Source of the DNA: Cohaesibacter intestini
GTDB lineage: Bacteria > Pseudomonadota > Alphaproteobacteria > Rhizobiales > Cohaesibacteraceae
Direction: 5' to 3'
Assembly (NCBI RefSeq): GCF_003324485.1
Contig: NZ_QODK01000001.1
Span: forward strand, 434,001 to 498,000
DNA: 64,000 nucleotides
Made by a program: the position numbers and the translations under genes. The first letter of the stretch is position 1. Each line of letters starts with the position of its first letter. Positions 1 through 8,359 of this stretch are shown here, piece by piece. The notes under the pieces were generated by a model. That model ran no database searches. It worked only from the letters and a program-made list of their open reading frames with translations, and was not told the DNA's origin.

Positions 1-334
1 AATCGCGATGGCGGGCATAGACCGAAATGTTGGCCTTGTCTTTTTGGGCGAGCAGTGGCCGGGGGTCTTCATCGGGACCGTAATTGAAGCCAAGCATGAT
101 GATTGAGCGGACATCACCCCACAAAGCCGACGGATGGGCGCGGCGCTCCAGCGTCTCTTGCATCCAGCCCATGGTGGCGTGATAGCCTTGTTTGGTGAAA
201 TGGCGCAAGGTGTCGGCGTGATTGGCCGCCTCGTCGGCACGACAGATCCGGATATCGGCAAAGCCGAGCGCCTTGGCTTCCCGGTCAAGGAAGGCCCGCA
301 ATTTGTCATCTGAGGCAGTTCGGTTGGCAGTCAT
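1..334 (-). CDS. queG: Epoxyqueuosine reductase QueG, N-terminal part (cut by window edge)
   Basis: The last step of queuosine synthesis, reduction of epoxyqueuosine in tRNA, is carried out by this cobalamin and iron-sulfur enzyme in the cytoplasm. Only the first 111 codons are in the window; the rest lies to the left. Reading the minus strand from the ATG at 334 gives a protein starting MTANRTASDDKLRAFL. The QueG-family signatures are visible: MGWMQETLERRAHPSALW, then SIIMLGFNYGPDEDP, then ISVYARHRD at the edge. The iron-sulfur and B12-binding parts are not visible. The next gene upstream is the glutathione-transferase-like gene ending at 393. The identification is firm from these motifs, although the catalytic region cannot be checked. 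Confidence 0.9.
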   Translation of the reverse strand, partial: MTANRTASDDKLRAFLDREAKALGFADIRICRADEAANHADTLRHFTKQGYHATMGWMQETLERRAHPSALWGDVRSIIMLGFNYGPDEDPRPLLAQKDKANISVYARHRD

Positions 335-392
335 CGGGTAACGCTCGTGACATCTCATGGGCGGCAGAGCGCGCGCCTTGCATCAATATGAA

Positions 393-1085
393 TCAGAAAT
401 CCAGATCCACATAGTGGGAAGCCGCCGGGATGCCTTTCAGGCTGTCGGCGAGGATCGGGCGGAAGGCGGGGCGGGATTTGATCCGCTGATACCATTCCTT
501 GACCACCGGTTCCTTGTCCCACGGCACCTCGCCCATATAGTCGATGGTCGACAGGAAGGCCCCTGCAGCCAGATCGGCATAGGAGAAATGCTCGCCCGCC
601 AGCCAGTTGCGGCGCTCGGCGAGATAAGCGATGTAATTGAGATGGATGCGCAGATTGGCCCGCGCTGCGCGCAGAATGGTCGAATCCGGAGGGCCACCCC
701 CCTCGCCCGGTCGCCGCATGCGTTTGTAGATCTTTTCTTCAATGAAGAATTGGGCGCTTTCCTCAACCGCTTTTTCCAAAAACCAATGGATCAGACGCCG
801 CACTTCGGCGCGCTGGTTGGGATGATCAGGCAACAGGCGGCGATCCCCCAAGGCATAGCCGCGGGTTTCATCGAGATATTCGGCAATCACACTGGCACCA
901 CAGACGGGAGGGCCGTCATTTTCGCGCAGCACCGGTACCTTGCCTGCAGGATTGATGCGCAAAAAGGCTTCGTCCCGCTCCCAAGGCAGCATTTCGCTCA
1001 GTTCCGCACCAGCTTTGCATTCGGCCAGCACGAGACGGGCAAAGCGGGAAGGAATGGACATTTTCGTGTGATAGAGCAGCAACAT
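393..1085 (-). CDS. Glutathione S-transferase family protein, possibly FzlA-like
   Basis: This is a 230-residue glutathione-transferase-fold protein. The N-terminal thioredoxin-like part begins MLLLYHTKMSIPSRFARLVL and contains the NPAGKVPVL cis-proline motif near residue 52. The all-helical C-terminal half ends in HYVDLDF. I chose the ATG at 1085 rather than the one at 1118 because family members start directly at the first beta strand. In alphaproteobacteria a GST homologue, FzlA, binds FtsZ filaments and governs constriction instead of conjugating glutathione. The serine-rich N-terminus and the position between uppP and queG would fit FzlA, but no FtsZ-contact residue was checked. A general glutathione transferase is the alternative. 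The GST fold is certain; the FzlA role is inference. Confidence 0.85.
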   Translation of the reverse strand: MLLLYHTKMSIPSRFARLVLAECKAGAELSEMLPWERDEAFLRINPAGKVPVLRENDGPPVCGASVIAEYLDETRGYALGDRRLLPDHPNQRAEVRRLIHWFLEKAVEESAQFFIEEKIYKRMRRPGEGGGPPDSTILRAARANLRIHLNYIAYLAERRNWLAGEHFSYADLAAGAFLSTIDYMGEVPWDKEPVVKEWYQRIKSRPAFRPILADSLKGIPAASHYVDLDF

Positions 1086-1464
1086 GCTGGCGCGACCCCT
1101 TTTGACCCCGACGAACACCCATATGGACAGGACAGGTCGGGTTGTGATGTGAGCACCCGTCTATCCAATGGTAAAATGGTTATCAGCGATTTAATAGATT
1201 CGCTTTCACACCCTTCCTTACCCGCTTTCCACCCTTCGCTGACAAGGTGGAGTGGGGCCAAAAGCCAAGGGTGTGACAGTGCGTTCATACATCGCTGGTT
1301 CGGAATGGAGGCGCGACCATATCGCCCCTTCTTTTGCTTCGCCAGTGATTGCGGGTCGAAACTGCCCGCTTGTCACACTTTTCCCCGCACCGGCCCGATG
1401 CATGGCCGCCGCCTTGTGGCAAGATCACTCCGGTGGAGCTGCAAACTGGACTAGTCACATCCTG

Positions 1465-2289
1465 TCAGAGGCTGACATAGCCATAGGCCATGGCAAGTAG
1501 GAAGATACCAAGTGCGAATCGATAAAGCACGAAGGGCAGGAAGCTGATCCGCTTGACCAACGCCATCAGGAAGGCAATGGCCGCGAAGGACGCAAGAAAG
1601 GACAGACCCGCGCCGAGCCACACATCGGACGACATGGTTGTTCCAGTTTCGATGGCGTCCTTAATGGTCAACAAGCCGGCACCCGCAATGGCAGGCATGC
1701 CAAGCAGGAAGGAAAAGCGTGCAGCCTCGGGCCGCGAGAAGCCCAAGAAACGAGCCGCTGTCATGGTGATGCCCGAGCGGCTGGTGCCGGGAATGAGCGC
1801 CAGCATCTGCGCCAGACCGATCACCAAAGCAGGCGGCAGGGTCATGTTTTCCATGGCCTTTTCACTGGGTCCGAAACGGTCAGCCAGATACAACAAGGCA
1901 CCATAGACAATGGCGGCCCAGCCAACCACCTGTAGTTTGAGCAAATCATCAGCCCGCAAAGCGTCCAACGCACCGGTCTTCTTCAAGATCAGACCGAAAA
2001 TCACCGCCGGGATGGTTGCCAGCACGATGTAAAGGGCCAGTTTGCCATGAGGGGTCAGGCGACCACGTAAGAGATTGAGGCCACCGATGGCAAGGTTCAG
2101 CACGTCGCGCCAGAAATAGACGATGATGGCGAAGAGTGATCCCACATGAAGCATCACATCCATTGCAAGGCCCTGATCGGCCCAGCCGGTGATGTCTGAG
2201 GTGATTGCCAGATGGCCGGAGGAGGAAATGGGCAAGAATTCGGTGATGCCCTGAATGATGGCAATCACGATGATTTGCATGAGCGGCAT
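1465..2289 (-). CDS. uppP: Undecaprenyl-diphosphatase UppP (BacA family)
   Basis: This integral inner-membrane enzyme dephosphorylates undecaprenyl pyrophosphate to recycle the lipid carrier for peptidoglycan and polysaccharide synthesis. It is 274 residues, normal for the family. Both catalytic motifs are seen: the glutamate-containing GITEFLPISSSGHL at about residues 14-27 and PGTSRSGIT at 167-175. Several hydrophobic segments run through the protein. I took the ATG at 2289 (protein start MPLMQIIVIA) because an AAAGG lies seven bases before it; the ORF could extend to 2313 without a ribosome site. The family also confers bacitracin tolerance. Its neighbour on the same strand is the GST/FzlA-like gene, a plausible cell-envelope pairing. 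Confidence 0.97.
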   Translation of the reverse strand: MPLMQIIVIAIIQGITEFLPISSSGHLAITSDITGWADQGLAMDVMLHVGSLFAIIVYFWRDVLNLAIGGLNLLRGRLTPHGKLALYIVLATIPAVIFGLILKKTGALDALRADDLLKLQVVGWAAIVYGALLYLADRFGPSEKAMENMTLPPALVIGLAQMLALIPGTSRSGITMTAARFLGFSRPEAARFSFLLGMPAIAGAGLLTIKDAIETGTTMSSDVWLGAGLSFLASFAAIAFLMALVKRISFLPFVLYRFALGIFLLAMAYGYVSL

Positions 2290-2377
2290 GCTATGGCCTT
2301 TCTGGACGAACAATGCGGCAGGAAACTGGATTGGTCATTATAAAGCAAATGTGGCTGCTTTATTACCAAGCCTGTCA

Positions 2378-2410
2378 AAAAGAGAAAAGCGGGAAATGCA
2401 CCCCGCTTTG
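2378..2410 (-). terminator. Rho-independent terminator after the FrnE-like gene
   Basis: On the minus strand an AAAGCGGG/CCCGCTTT stem with an eight-base loop is followed by TTCTCTTTTTG. It lies about 60 bases past the stop of the DsbA-family gene. Confidence 0.8.
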
Positions 2411-2467
2411 CACCTTTCTGCACGCCCATCCGGTTGCTCGGCCCTCTTGCCGGTCTTGCCCCCTTGC

Positions 2468-3118
2468 TCAGGCCAAGGCCCGTTCCGCTTCTGCCGCATT
2501 CAAGGCCCGGCGGAATTGGTCAACGCCAGCGGCCCCATTCAACAAATATTTGGAGTTGAGGATGATGGCGGGAACGCCACTGATGCCCTGCTGACGCCAG
2601 AATGAGATATGTTCGCCAACATCGGATGCAAACCGATTCTCGGCCAGAACCGCGCGGGCCTCGTCCGCATCAAGCCCCTGATCACTGGCAATATCAACCA
2701 GAATGTCGGTATCGTCGATGTTCTTGCCGTCGGTAAAATAGGCCTTGAGCAGGGCGAGCTTCAAGTCATGCGCCTTGCCAAAATCTCGCGCCCAATGGAT
2801 CAATTGATGGGCTGCAAGGGTGTTATAGGTGCGCTGTCCTGCGGCAAAATTGAAGGTGAAGCCGACTTCCTTGCCCAGATCGGTTATCCGCTGCTGGGTT
2901 TTGGCTGCATCATCCGCCGAGATGCCGTATTTTTCTGCCAGATAGCCCAGACGTTCCTGCCCTTCGGGGCCCATATCCGGGTTCAACTGATAGGGGTGCC
3001 AGTGGATGTCCGCTTCCACGCCGGTGCGCTCCAGCGCAACACGCAGCTGATTGTAGCCAACGGCACACCAGGGGCAAACCACGTCTGAAATGATGTCGAT
3101 GCGAAGCGGGTCTGTCAT
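2468..3118 (-). CDS. DsbA family oxidoreductase, FrnE-like
   Basis: A 216-residue thioredoxin-fold protein of the FrnE branch of the DsbA superfamily. The active-site CPWC is at residues 15-18, right after the first beta strand (RIDIISDVVCPWC). The helical insert holds HPYQLNPDMGPEG, and the cis-proline motif GISGVPAIIL is near residue 183. There is no signal peptide, so it probably acts in the cytoplasm as a thiol-disulfide exchange protein or isomerase. Related proteins are linked to polyketide synthesis or oxidative stress; the substrate here is unknown. The start at 3118 has AAGGAC nearby. It is a single gene with a terminator downstream. Confidence 0.9.
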   Translation of the reverse strand: MTDPLRIDIISDVVCPWCAVGYNQLRVALERTGVEADIHWHPYQLNPDMGPEGQERLGYLAEKYGISADDAAKTQQRITDLGKEVGFTFNFAAGQRTYNTLAAHQLIHWARDFGKAHDLKLALLKAYFTDGKNIDDTDILVDIASDQGLDADEARAVLAENRFASDVGEHISFWRQQGISGVPAIILNSKYLLNGAAGVDQFRRALNAAEAERALA

Positions 3119-3289
3119 GGGGCCTGTCCTTGTCTGTCATAGTCTGTCGCATTGCTCGGAAAGTCGGAGCGTTTGGAGACAGACTATAGAAGACCGTTCG
3201 GTCCCAAAATAATCAATTGGGCGTGAAGAGCTGCATTCTTTAAAGACAAATCTCGCCTGCGATGCCCCGGGTGGGGCAAGCAACAGCTC

Positions 3290-4132
3290 CTACAGCTCCA
3301 GTTTGCCCTCACGCAAGCGGAACAGGGTGATGCCGGTGGAGACGGCAAGATTGAGGCTTTCGGCGCGGCCTGCCATGGGGATTTTCACCAGATGGTCGCA
3401 GGTGTCGGCAAAGGCGTCCGGCAAGCCGGATTGTTCATTGCCCATCAGGACCATCACCGGATCCTCAGGTTTGACCTCGCGATAATCGACCGCCCCTTTC
3501 AAATGGGTGCCGACGATCGCGCCGGGCCAATTTTGCCGCCACGCAAGAAACTCTTCGCGGGTGGCACGATAGAGCGGTATATGAAAGATCGAGCCCATGG
3601 TGGCGCGGACCGCTTCAAGGCTGAAAGGATCCGTGGTCTCACCGATCAGCAGCATGGCGCTAGCCCCAACCGCATCAGATGTGCGGATGGTGGTGCCCAG
3701 ATTGCCCGGATCCTTGACCCCTTCCATGGCGACCACCATGTCACCGCCAGCGGCTTCGACGTCGCTGGCCAGATCAGCAAGGGTGCCGAAGCGCTGCTGA
3801 AAGACGCCGATGACATGCTGGGGATTGTCCCGGTGGGTGATTTTCGACAAAACCTGTTCGGAGACTTCCAGAATAAGCCCGCCCTTGGCATAGACCTTGG
3901 CGGCCACTTGCTGGACCAGCTCATGGGTCTTGATGTTTTTGGCATAGACCAGCGTTTCGGCGACCCATCCGGCTTCCAACGCAAAGGCAACCAGCTGCAG
4001 GCCTTCGGCCATGAAGAGGCGGGTTTCGTTGCGGATCTTGCGGCGCTCCAGCGCCTTGATATCCTTGATATGCTGGTTGGAGACCGCGGTGATTTCCTTG
4101 ATCAGGCCGTTGCGTTGGGCGCGGCTATTCAT
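3290..4132 (-). CDS. TrmH/SpoU family RNA 2'-O-methyltransferase
   Basis: A 280-residue SPOUT-class methyltransferase expected to methylate a ribose 2'-hydroxyl in tRNA or rRNA using S-adenosylmethionine. It has an N-terminal substrate-binding domain (RNETRLFMAEGLQLV, about residues 34-48). The trefoil-knot catalytic domain follows with the three usual motifs: DPGNLGTTIRTSDAVGA near 140-156, GNEQSGL near 230, and IPMAGRAESLNLAVSTGI near 250. This layout resembles RlmB or TsnR, but the target nucleotide cannot be read from the sequence. The ATG overlaps the stop of the upstream methyltransferase gene by four bases (ATGA), so the two are very likely translated from one message. Confidence 0.92.
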   Translation of the reverse strand: MNSRAQRNGLIKEITAVSNQHIKDIKALERRKIRNETRLFMAEGLQLVAFALEAGWVAETLVYAKNIKTHELVQQVAAKVYAKGGLILEVSEQVLSKITHRDNPQHVIGVFQQRFGTLADLASDVEAAGGDMVVAMEGVKDPGNLGTTIRTSDAVGASAMLLIGETTDPFSLEAVRATMGSIFHIPLYRATREEFLAWRQNWPGAIVGTHLKGAVDYREVKPEDPVMVLMGNEQSGLPDAFADTCDHLVKIPMAGRAESLNLAVSTGITLFRLREGKLEL

Positions 4133-5355
4133 GCGCTGATCTCCTGTTGGCTGGCTGCTTCGTCTGCATTGAGCGGACGCCAGCGGGTATAAAGAGAGGT
4201 ATTGAGGCAGCGGGGCCCATTTTCCTCGGCAATCATCAGTTCGCCGGATTCAACAATCCCGCCCTGCCCGGTCATCACTTCAATCATCAGTTCGTCAAAG
4301 GCGGCATAAGAGGCGCGCATCGCATAGGCGGTGAGCGTGTAAAACAGCGCCTCCTTGGACAGGATCTGACGGCAGGCATAGAGCATTTCGGGCAGCATTT
4401 CGAACAATTGCCAGACTTCACCCTTCGGGCCGCGACCAAATTTGGGCGGGTCGAGCAAGATGCCATCATAGACATTGCCACGGCGAATTTCGCGCTGGAC
4501 GAATTTCATCGCGTCATCGACGATCCAGCGAATTGGCTTATCATCAAGGCCAGCGAGAAGCTGGTTTTCCTTGCCATAGGCGACGGCTTTTTTTGACGCA
4601 TCGACATGGGTGACTTCGGCGCCAGCGCGGGCGGCGACCAGCGAGGCAACGCCGGAATAGCCAAACAGATTGAGCACCCGAGGCGGACGCCCCAGATAGG
4701 CACCGCGCAATTGCTGGTCCATCCAGTGCCAATGGGCGGCCTGCTCGGGGAAGAAGCCCACATGGCGAAAGGCGGTGAAACGGCCATAAAAGCGGATCTG
4801 GTCCCAATGGGTTTCCCATGTCTCACCCAAAGGCTTTGGATAGCGCCAGCGGCCGGGGCCTTCTTCTTCCAAGTCGCCAGAAAAGATCGCGTCGGCCTTG
4901 TCCCAGATGGCTTGATCGAGGCGCGGGCTGCCCATGGCCTGCGGCTCTGGCCGGACGATGGTGTAGGGGCCATAGCGTTCCAGCTTTTGGCCGTGGCCCA
5001 TATCGAGCAAGGCATAATCATCCCATGGGCCAGTGACCATCAGGGCAAAGGGTGCGCGGCGCGGGGTCGGGCCTTCGGGGCGCTTTGGCAGGATGAAGGG
5101 CGCGCGCGGCTCTTCGGCTGGTTTGGAGGGTTTGGTGTCTGTGCGGTTCTGCTTGATGATGCGGCCGGGTTTGAAGTCAGGTCTCGGCTGATCAGGCTTG
5201 CCACTTCGAGTGGCTTGGCCGTGACGGGAGGGCTGACCTTGACGGGAGGGCTGGCCGCCACCGCGATTGGCAGCGCCAGCTCGGCTGCCTGCCGCTTTGC
5301 CATCGCCGCGTCTGGCCGATTGCTTTGGAGGTTTGCCGCCGCGCTTGTTTGCCAT
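4129..5355 (-). CDS. Class I SAM-dependent methyltransferase (RlmI-like), basic N-terminal tail
   Basis: A 408-residue protein. The first hundred or so residues are low-complexity and rich in Lys, Arg, Gly, Gln and Pro, typical of RNA-contacting tails. The Rossmann-type methyltransferase domain has the AdoMet loop VLNLFGYSGVASLVAARAGA near residue 222, then THVDASKKAV. The catalytic region is GILLDPPKFGRGPKGEVWQL, close to that of RlmI (23S rRNA cytosine-5 methyltransferase). The PUA domain of E. coli RlmI is not evident; the basic tail may take its place. The substrate is therefore inferred as rRNA. The gene is followed at four-base overlap by a TrmH-type methyltransferase, making a two-gene RNA-modification operon. 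Confidence 0.88.
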   Translation of the reverse strand: MANKRGGKPPKQSARRGDGKAAGSRAGAANRGGGQPSRQGQPSRHGQATRSGKPDQPRPDFKPGRIIKQNRTDTKPSKPAEEPRAPFILPKRPEGPTPRRAPFALMVTGPWDDYALLDMGHGQKLERYGPYTIVRPEPQAMGSPRLDQAIWDKADAIFSGDLEEEGPGRWRYPKPLGETWETHWDQIRFYGRFTAFRHVGFFPEQAAHWHWMDQQLRGAYLGRPPRVLNLFGYSGVASLVAARAGAEVTHVDASKKAVAYGKENQLLAGLDDKPIRWIVDDAMKFVQREIRRGNVYDGILLDPPKFGRGPKGEVWQLFEMLPEMLYACRQILSKEALFYTLTAYAMRASYAAFDELMIEVMTGQGGIVESGELMIAEENGPRCLNTSLYTRWRPLNADEAASQQEISA

Positions 5356-5534
5356 TGCCGATCCTGTGCCGTTCTTGTGCTGATCCTGAGCCGATCAGTC
5401 TATGGCGTTCGCTCCGGTCCGGCGATACGGATCGTTTGGGAACGCGCTGAATTGTCTCGTTTGCTAAGGTGCCCTCTATAATCCAGAAGAAAGAGCGGCG
5501 CAATGTCAAAGGCAGCGCCAATGGGGCATACGGC

Positions 5535-5563
5535 AAAAGGCCGCCTCTTGCGAAGGCGGCCTG
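5535..5563 (-). terminator. Terminator after malonyl-CoA decarboxylase gene
   Basis: On the minus strand AGGCCGCCT, a seven-base loop and AGGCGGCCT are followed by TTTGCCG. It lies 35 bases past the stop at 5598 and upstream of the methyltransferase pair. Confidence 0.8.
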
Positions 5564-5597
5564 ATACATCCCATCCGCAAGCCAGGCATCGCTCGCC

Positions 5598-6902
5598 TCA
5601 GGCAGGCACACGGACCTTGGCGTTGGCCAAGGATTTGACCTCGGAGGAGTGGGCGATTTTGCTCTCCTTGGCATAGGCTTGATGTTGCTCTTCGATCTTG
5701 GCTTCGCTGTAGAGATAATTGACCATCACGCCCCAGCTGTTGCTCTTGCCGCGCGGCGACAAGTCAGCCTGCGCATGCACCTTGTGCAGGATCGCACCAT
5801 TGCCAAGGTGGAAATGGGCGACCGGATCATAGGCCGTGCCCCGCTTGCTGCGCGCATTGACCAGATAGCGAGCAGCAAGGCGGGCAATGACCTCTGCAGG
5901 CGGCAGTTGGTTCTCTTCCAACCCCTGCAACACAGTTTGCTCTTCGATTTTCAAGAGGCTGTCCTCCTTGTCCATGGCCTCGGCCACCCAGCGACGCAGA
6001 CCCGGCACAGGCGACAGGGTGACAAAGGTGGTCAGAGACGGCAACTCGCGCTGCAGTTCGGCCACCACCTGCTTGATCAGGAAGTTGCCAAAGGAAATGC
6101 CGCGCAAACCATGCTGGCAGTTGGAGATGGAATAGAAGACCGCGACATTGGCCACATTGGGATCAAGGGTCTCCCGGTCATGCTCCAGGATCGGGGCAAT
6201 CGCACCGGGAATTTCCTTGGTCAGGGCGACCTCGACGAAAATCAGCGGATCATCGGGCATGGCCGGATGGAAGAAGGCGAACAGGCGACGGTCCCGCTCG
6301 GCCACACGCTGGCGCAGATCATCCCAGCCGTGGATTTGGTGTACCGCTTCATAGGCGATGATTTTTTCCAGAATGGACGCAGGCGTCGACCAGTCGATCT
6401 GTTCGATCTCAAGAAAGCCCCGGTTGAACCAGGCGGACAGCAAATGCTGGAAATCCAGATCGAGGCCACGCAAATCGGGATGTTTGCGCAGGAAGCCCAA
6501 CAGCTCCGAGCGCATACGAACCAGACGCCCCGTGGCACCGGGCACCCTGTTGATGCGGCGGATCAGCTCAAGGCTCTTGGGCTCAGCGGCGAAATAGAGC
6601 TCACGGGCTGATGCATTGTCGCTTGGCTGCCATTTCTCGACCGCTTCGGTCAGGGCATCATGATCAACCCCGTAGCGATCAGCCATGGTTTCGAAGAAAG
6701 CCAGCTTTTCCTCGTCATTGGCCGTGTCGTAAATGTCTAGAATCTTCAGCGCAGTCTTGAGGCCAGATGCTTCGCCCTGATCGCTGATCAGCTCGTCGCA
6801 TAACGGGATCAGATCCGCGGGGCTGCTGGCGCTTTTGGACGACAGGAAAGGGGCACGGGCGACGCGTTTCAAAATGTCGCTTAGAAAATGTTTTTCCGCC
6901 AT
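5598..6902 (-). CDS. Malonyl-CoA decarboxylase
   Basis: The enzyme converts malonyl-CoA to acetyl-CoA and CO2, removing malonyl-CoA made from malonate or by acetyl-CoA carboxylase. It is 434 residues from the ATG at 6902, which has GAGG upstream; the longer ORF to 7073 has no homologous N-terminus. The N-terminal helical domain includes ELYFAAEPKSLELIRRINRV. The C-terminal catalytic domain resembles acetyltransferases and shows CQHGLRGISFGNFLIKQVV and the late segments DPVAHFHLGNGAILHKVHA and GVMVNYLY, typical of the family. No malonyl-CoA synthetase or malonate transporter gene sits beside it. It is transcribed alone between a promoter region and a clear terminator. Confidence 0.95.
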   Translation of the reverse strand: MAEKHFLSDILKRVARAPFLSSKSASSPADLIPLCDELISDQGEASGLKTALKILDIYDTANDEEKLAFFETMADRYGVDHDALTEAVEKWQPSDNASARELYFAAEPKSLELIRRINRVPGATGRLVRMRSELLGFLRKHPDLRGLDLDFQHLLSAWFNRGFLEIEQIDWSTPASILEKIIAYEAVHQIHGWDDLRQRVAERDRRLFAFFHPAMPDDPLIFVEVALTKEIPGAIAPILEHDRETLDPNVANVAVFYSISNCQHGLRGISFGNFLIKQVVAELQRELPSLTTFVTLSPVPGLRRWVAEAMDKEDSLLKIEEQTVLQGLEENQLPPAEVIARLAARYLVNARSKRGTAYDPVAHFHLGNGAILHKVHAQADLSPRGKSNSWGVMVNYLYSEAKIEEQHQAYAKESKIAHSSEVKSLANAKVRVPA

Positions 6903-7129
6903 AAAAATACTTACCTCAATATCTTGGGAATCGGGTTGACGAGGCGGCTCCCGGCCGCTTTGCCTACGTGGGAGAACGGACCCGCATTCCTGAAGCAGAA
7001 TGCCCTGGGAGAAGGCATCTGAACCCAAAGCATAGAGGCAGCAAGGGCTTGCGGGCAAGTCCTCCGTTGGCATTGCGACTAAGATATCAGAAGCGAGTCA
7101 TCCCTAACATAACAAGCGATGTCGTTGAC

Positions 7130-8143
7130 TCACTTATTGTAATAATCGCGGAACCAGGCAACGAAAGCCTTCACGCCATCTTCAATGGTCGTGGCGGGTT
7201 TGTAGCCGGTCAAGTGATGAAGCAGGCTCGAATCCGAAAGGGTGGCAGGCACATCCCCCTGCTGGATTTCCATCATGTTGCGGATCGCCTTCTTGCCAAG
7301 CGCGGCTTCTATGGCTTCGATGAAGTCGAGCAGCTGGACCCGCGTGGCGTTGCCAATATTGACCGTGCGATAGGGAGCAACCGGGGAAAGCGAGTCCCCG
7401 TCTTCGATCTGGTCGCGGCTTTGCGGGCGCACTGGCACCGCTTCCATCAGCAGACTGATCGCCTTGACGAGATCGTCGACATAGGTGAAGTCGCGCATCA
7501 TCCGGCCATGATTGTAAATATCGATCGGCCGATCATCGAGAATGGCGTCGGTGAATTTGAACAGGGCCATGTCCGGGCGCCCCCATGGGCCATAGGCGGT
7601 AAAGGTGCGAAACATGGTGATCGGCAGATCATGGATATGGGCGTAAGAATGGGCCATCGATTCCGTGGCCTTCTTGCTTGCAGCATAGAAGGACATTTGC
7701 GCGTCGGTTTTGTCGACTTCGCGATATGGCATCTGCTCATTGGCGCCATAGACCGAGGAGGTCGACGCCATCAGCAGATGCTCGACCCGTTGTTCGAGCG
7801 CCGCTTCCATCACATTGAAGGTGCCGATGATGTTGGCTTCCAGATAGGAGCGCGGATTGTCGATGGAATAGCGCACGCCCGCTTGGGCTGCCAGATGGAC
7901 AATGATATCGGGGGCAAAGTCGCGCACCGCCTTGGCCACCGCATCCTGATCTTCCAGCATGGCCTCGGTCGCGGCGAAATTGCGGTTTTGCATCAGAATC
8001 GCGTGGCGGCGCTGTTTGAGCGTGATGTCGTAATAGTCGGTGATGCCGTCAAAGCCATGGACGATATGGCCCTCGGCCAGCAAATGTCTGGCGAGGTGAA
8101 ACCCGATGAAACCCGCTGTACCGGTGATGAAGACGCGTTTCAT
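7130..8143 (-). CDS. NAD-dependent UDP-glucuronate 4-epimerase-like sugar-nucleotide epimerase
   Basis: A 337-residue short-chain dehydrogenase of the extended type. It begins MKRVFITGTAGFIGFHLARH with the GxxGxxG NAD loop at residues 8-14. The active-site YxxxK is in FYAASKKATE near residue 154. The stretch WGRPDMALFKFTDAILDDRP followed by RMMRDFTYVDDLV is characteristic of UDP-glucuronate 4-epimerases (CapI/LspL type), which make UDP-galacturonate for LPS or capsule. The start at 8143 was chosen because the nucleotide fold begins immediately; the ORF to 8239 adds unrelated residues. It lies downstream of cysD-cysNC with a terminator between, so it is likely expressed separately. Confidence 0.9.
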   Translation of the reverse strand: MKRVFITGTAGFIGFHLARHLLAEGHIVHGFDGITDYYDITLKQRRHAILMQNRNFAATEAMLEDQDAVAKAVRDFAPDIIVHLAAQAGVRYSIDNPRSYLEANIIGTFNVMEAALEQRVEHLLMASTSSVYGANEQMPYREVDKTDAQMSFYAASKKATESMAHSYAHIHDLPITMFRTFTAYGPWGRPDMALFKFTDAILDDRPIDIYNHGRMMRDFTYVDDLVKAISLLMEAVPVRPQSRDQIEDGDSLSPVAPYRTVNIGNATRVQLLDFIEAIEAALGKKAIRNMMEIQQGDVPATLSDSSLLHHLTGYKPATTIEDGVKAFVAWFRDYYNK

Positions 8144-8287
8144 GATCTGGGATCCTCTCTGGCTCGTCGCCTCGATAGGCTCTGTGGCTATCGTGGCTTG
8201 CATGATCTGTCCGGGTTGTCTCAGAAAGTGGGATCGCATTCAAGCGCCGGGAGGGCGGCTTTCTCAACTTTTCCTAAGACATGGCAG

Positions 8288-8322
8288 TAAAAAAGGAGGA
8301 TGCGGCAGCCGCACCCTCCTTG
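8288..8322 (-). terminator. Terminator after cysNC
   Basis: On the minus strand AAGGAGGGTGCGGC pairs with GCCGCATCCTCCTT and runs into TTTTTACTG. It lies about 40 bases beyond the cysNC stop at 8360. Confidence 0.85.
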
Positions 8323-8359
8323 CTGCATCTGGTATCAGGCGACCCGTCTGTCAAGGGAA

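Noticed and set aside
1252-1454. Plus-strand open frames over the uppP-GST intergenic region
   Set aside because: No ribosome site, no family features, and composition matches shadow frames of the minus-strand genes.
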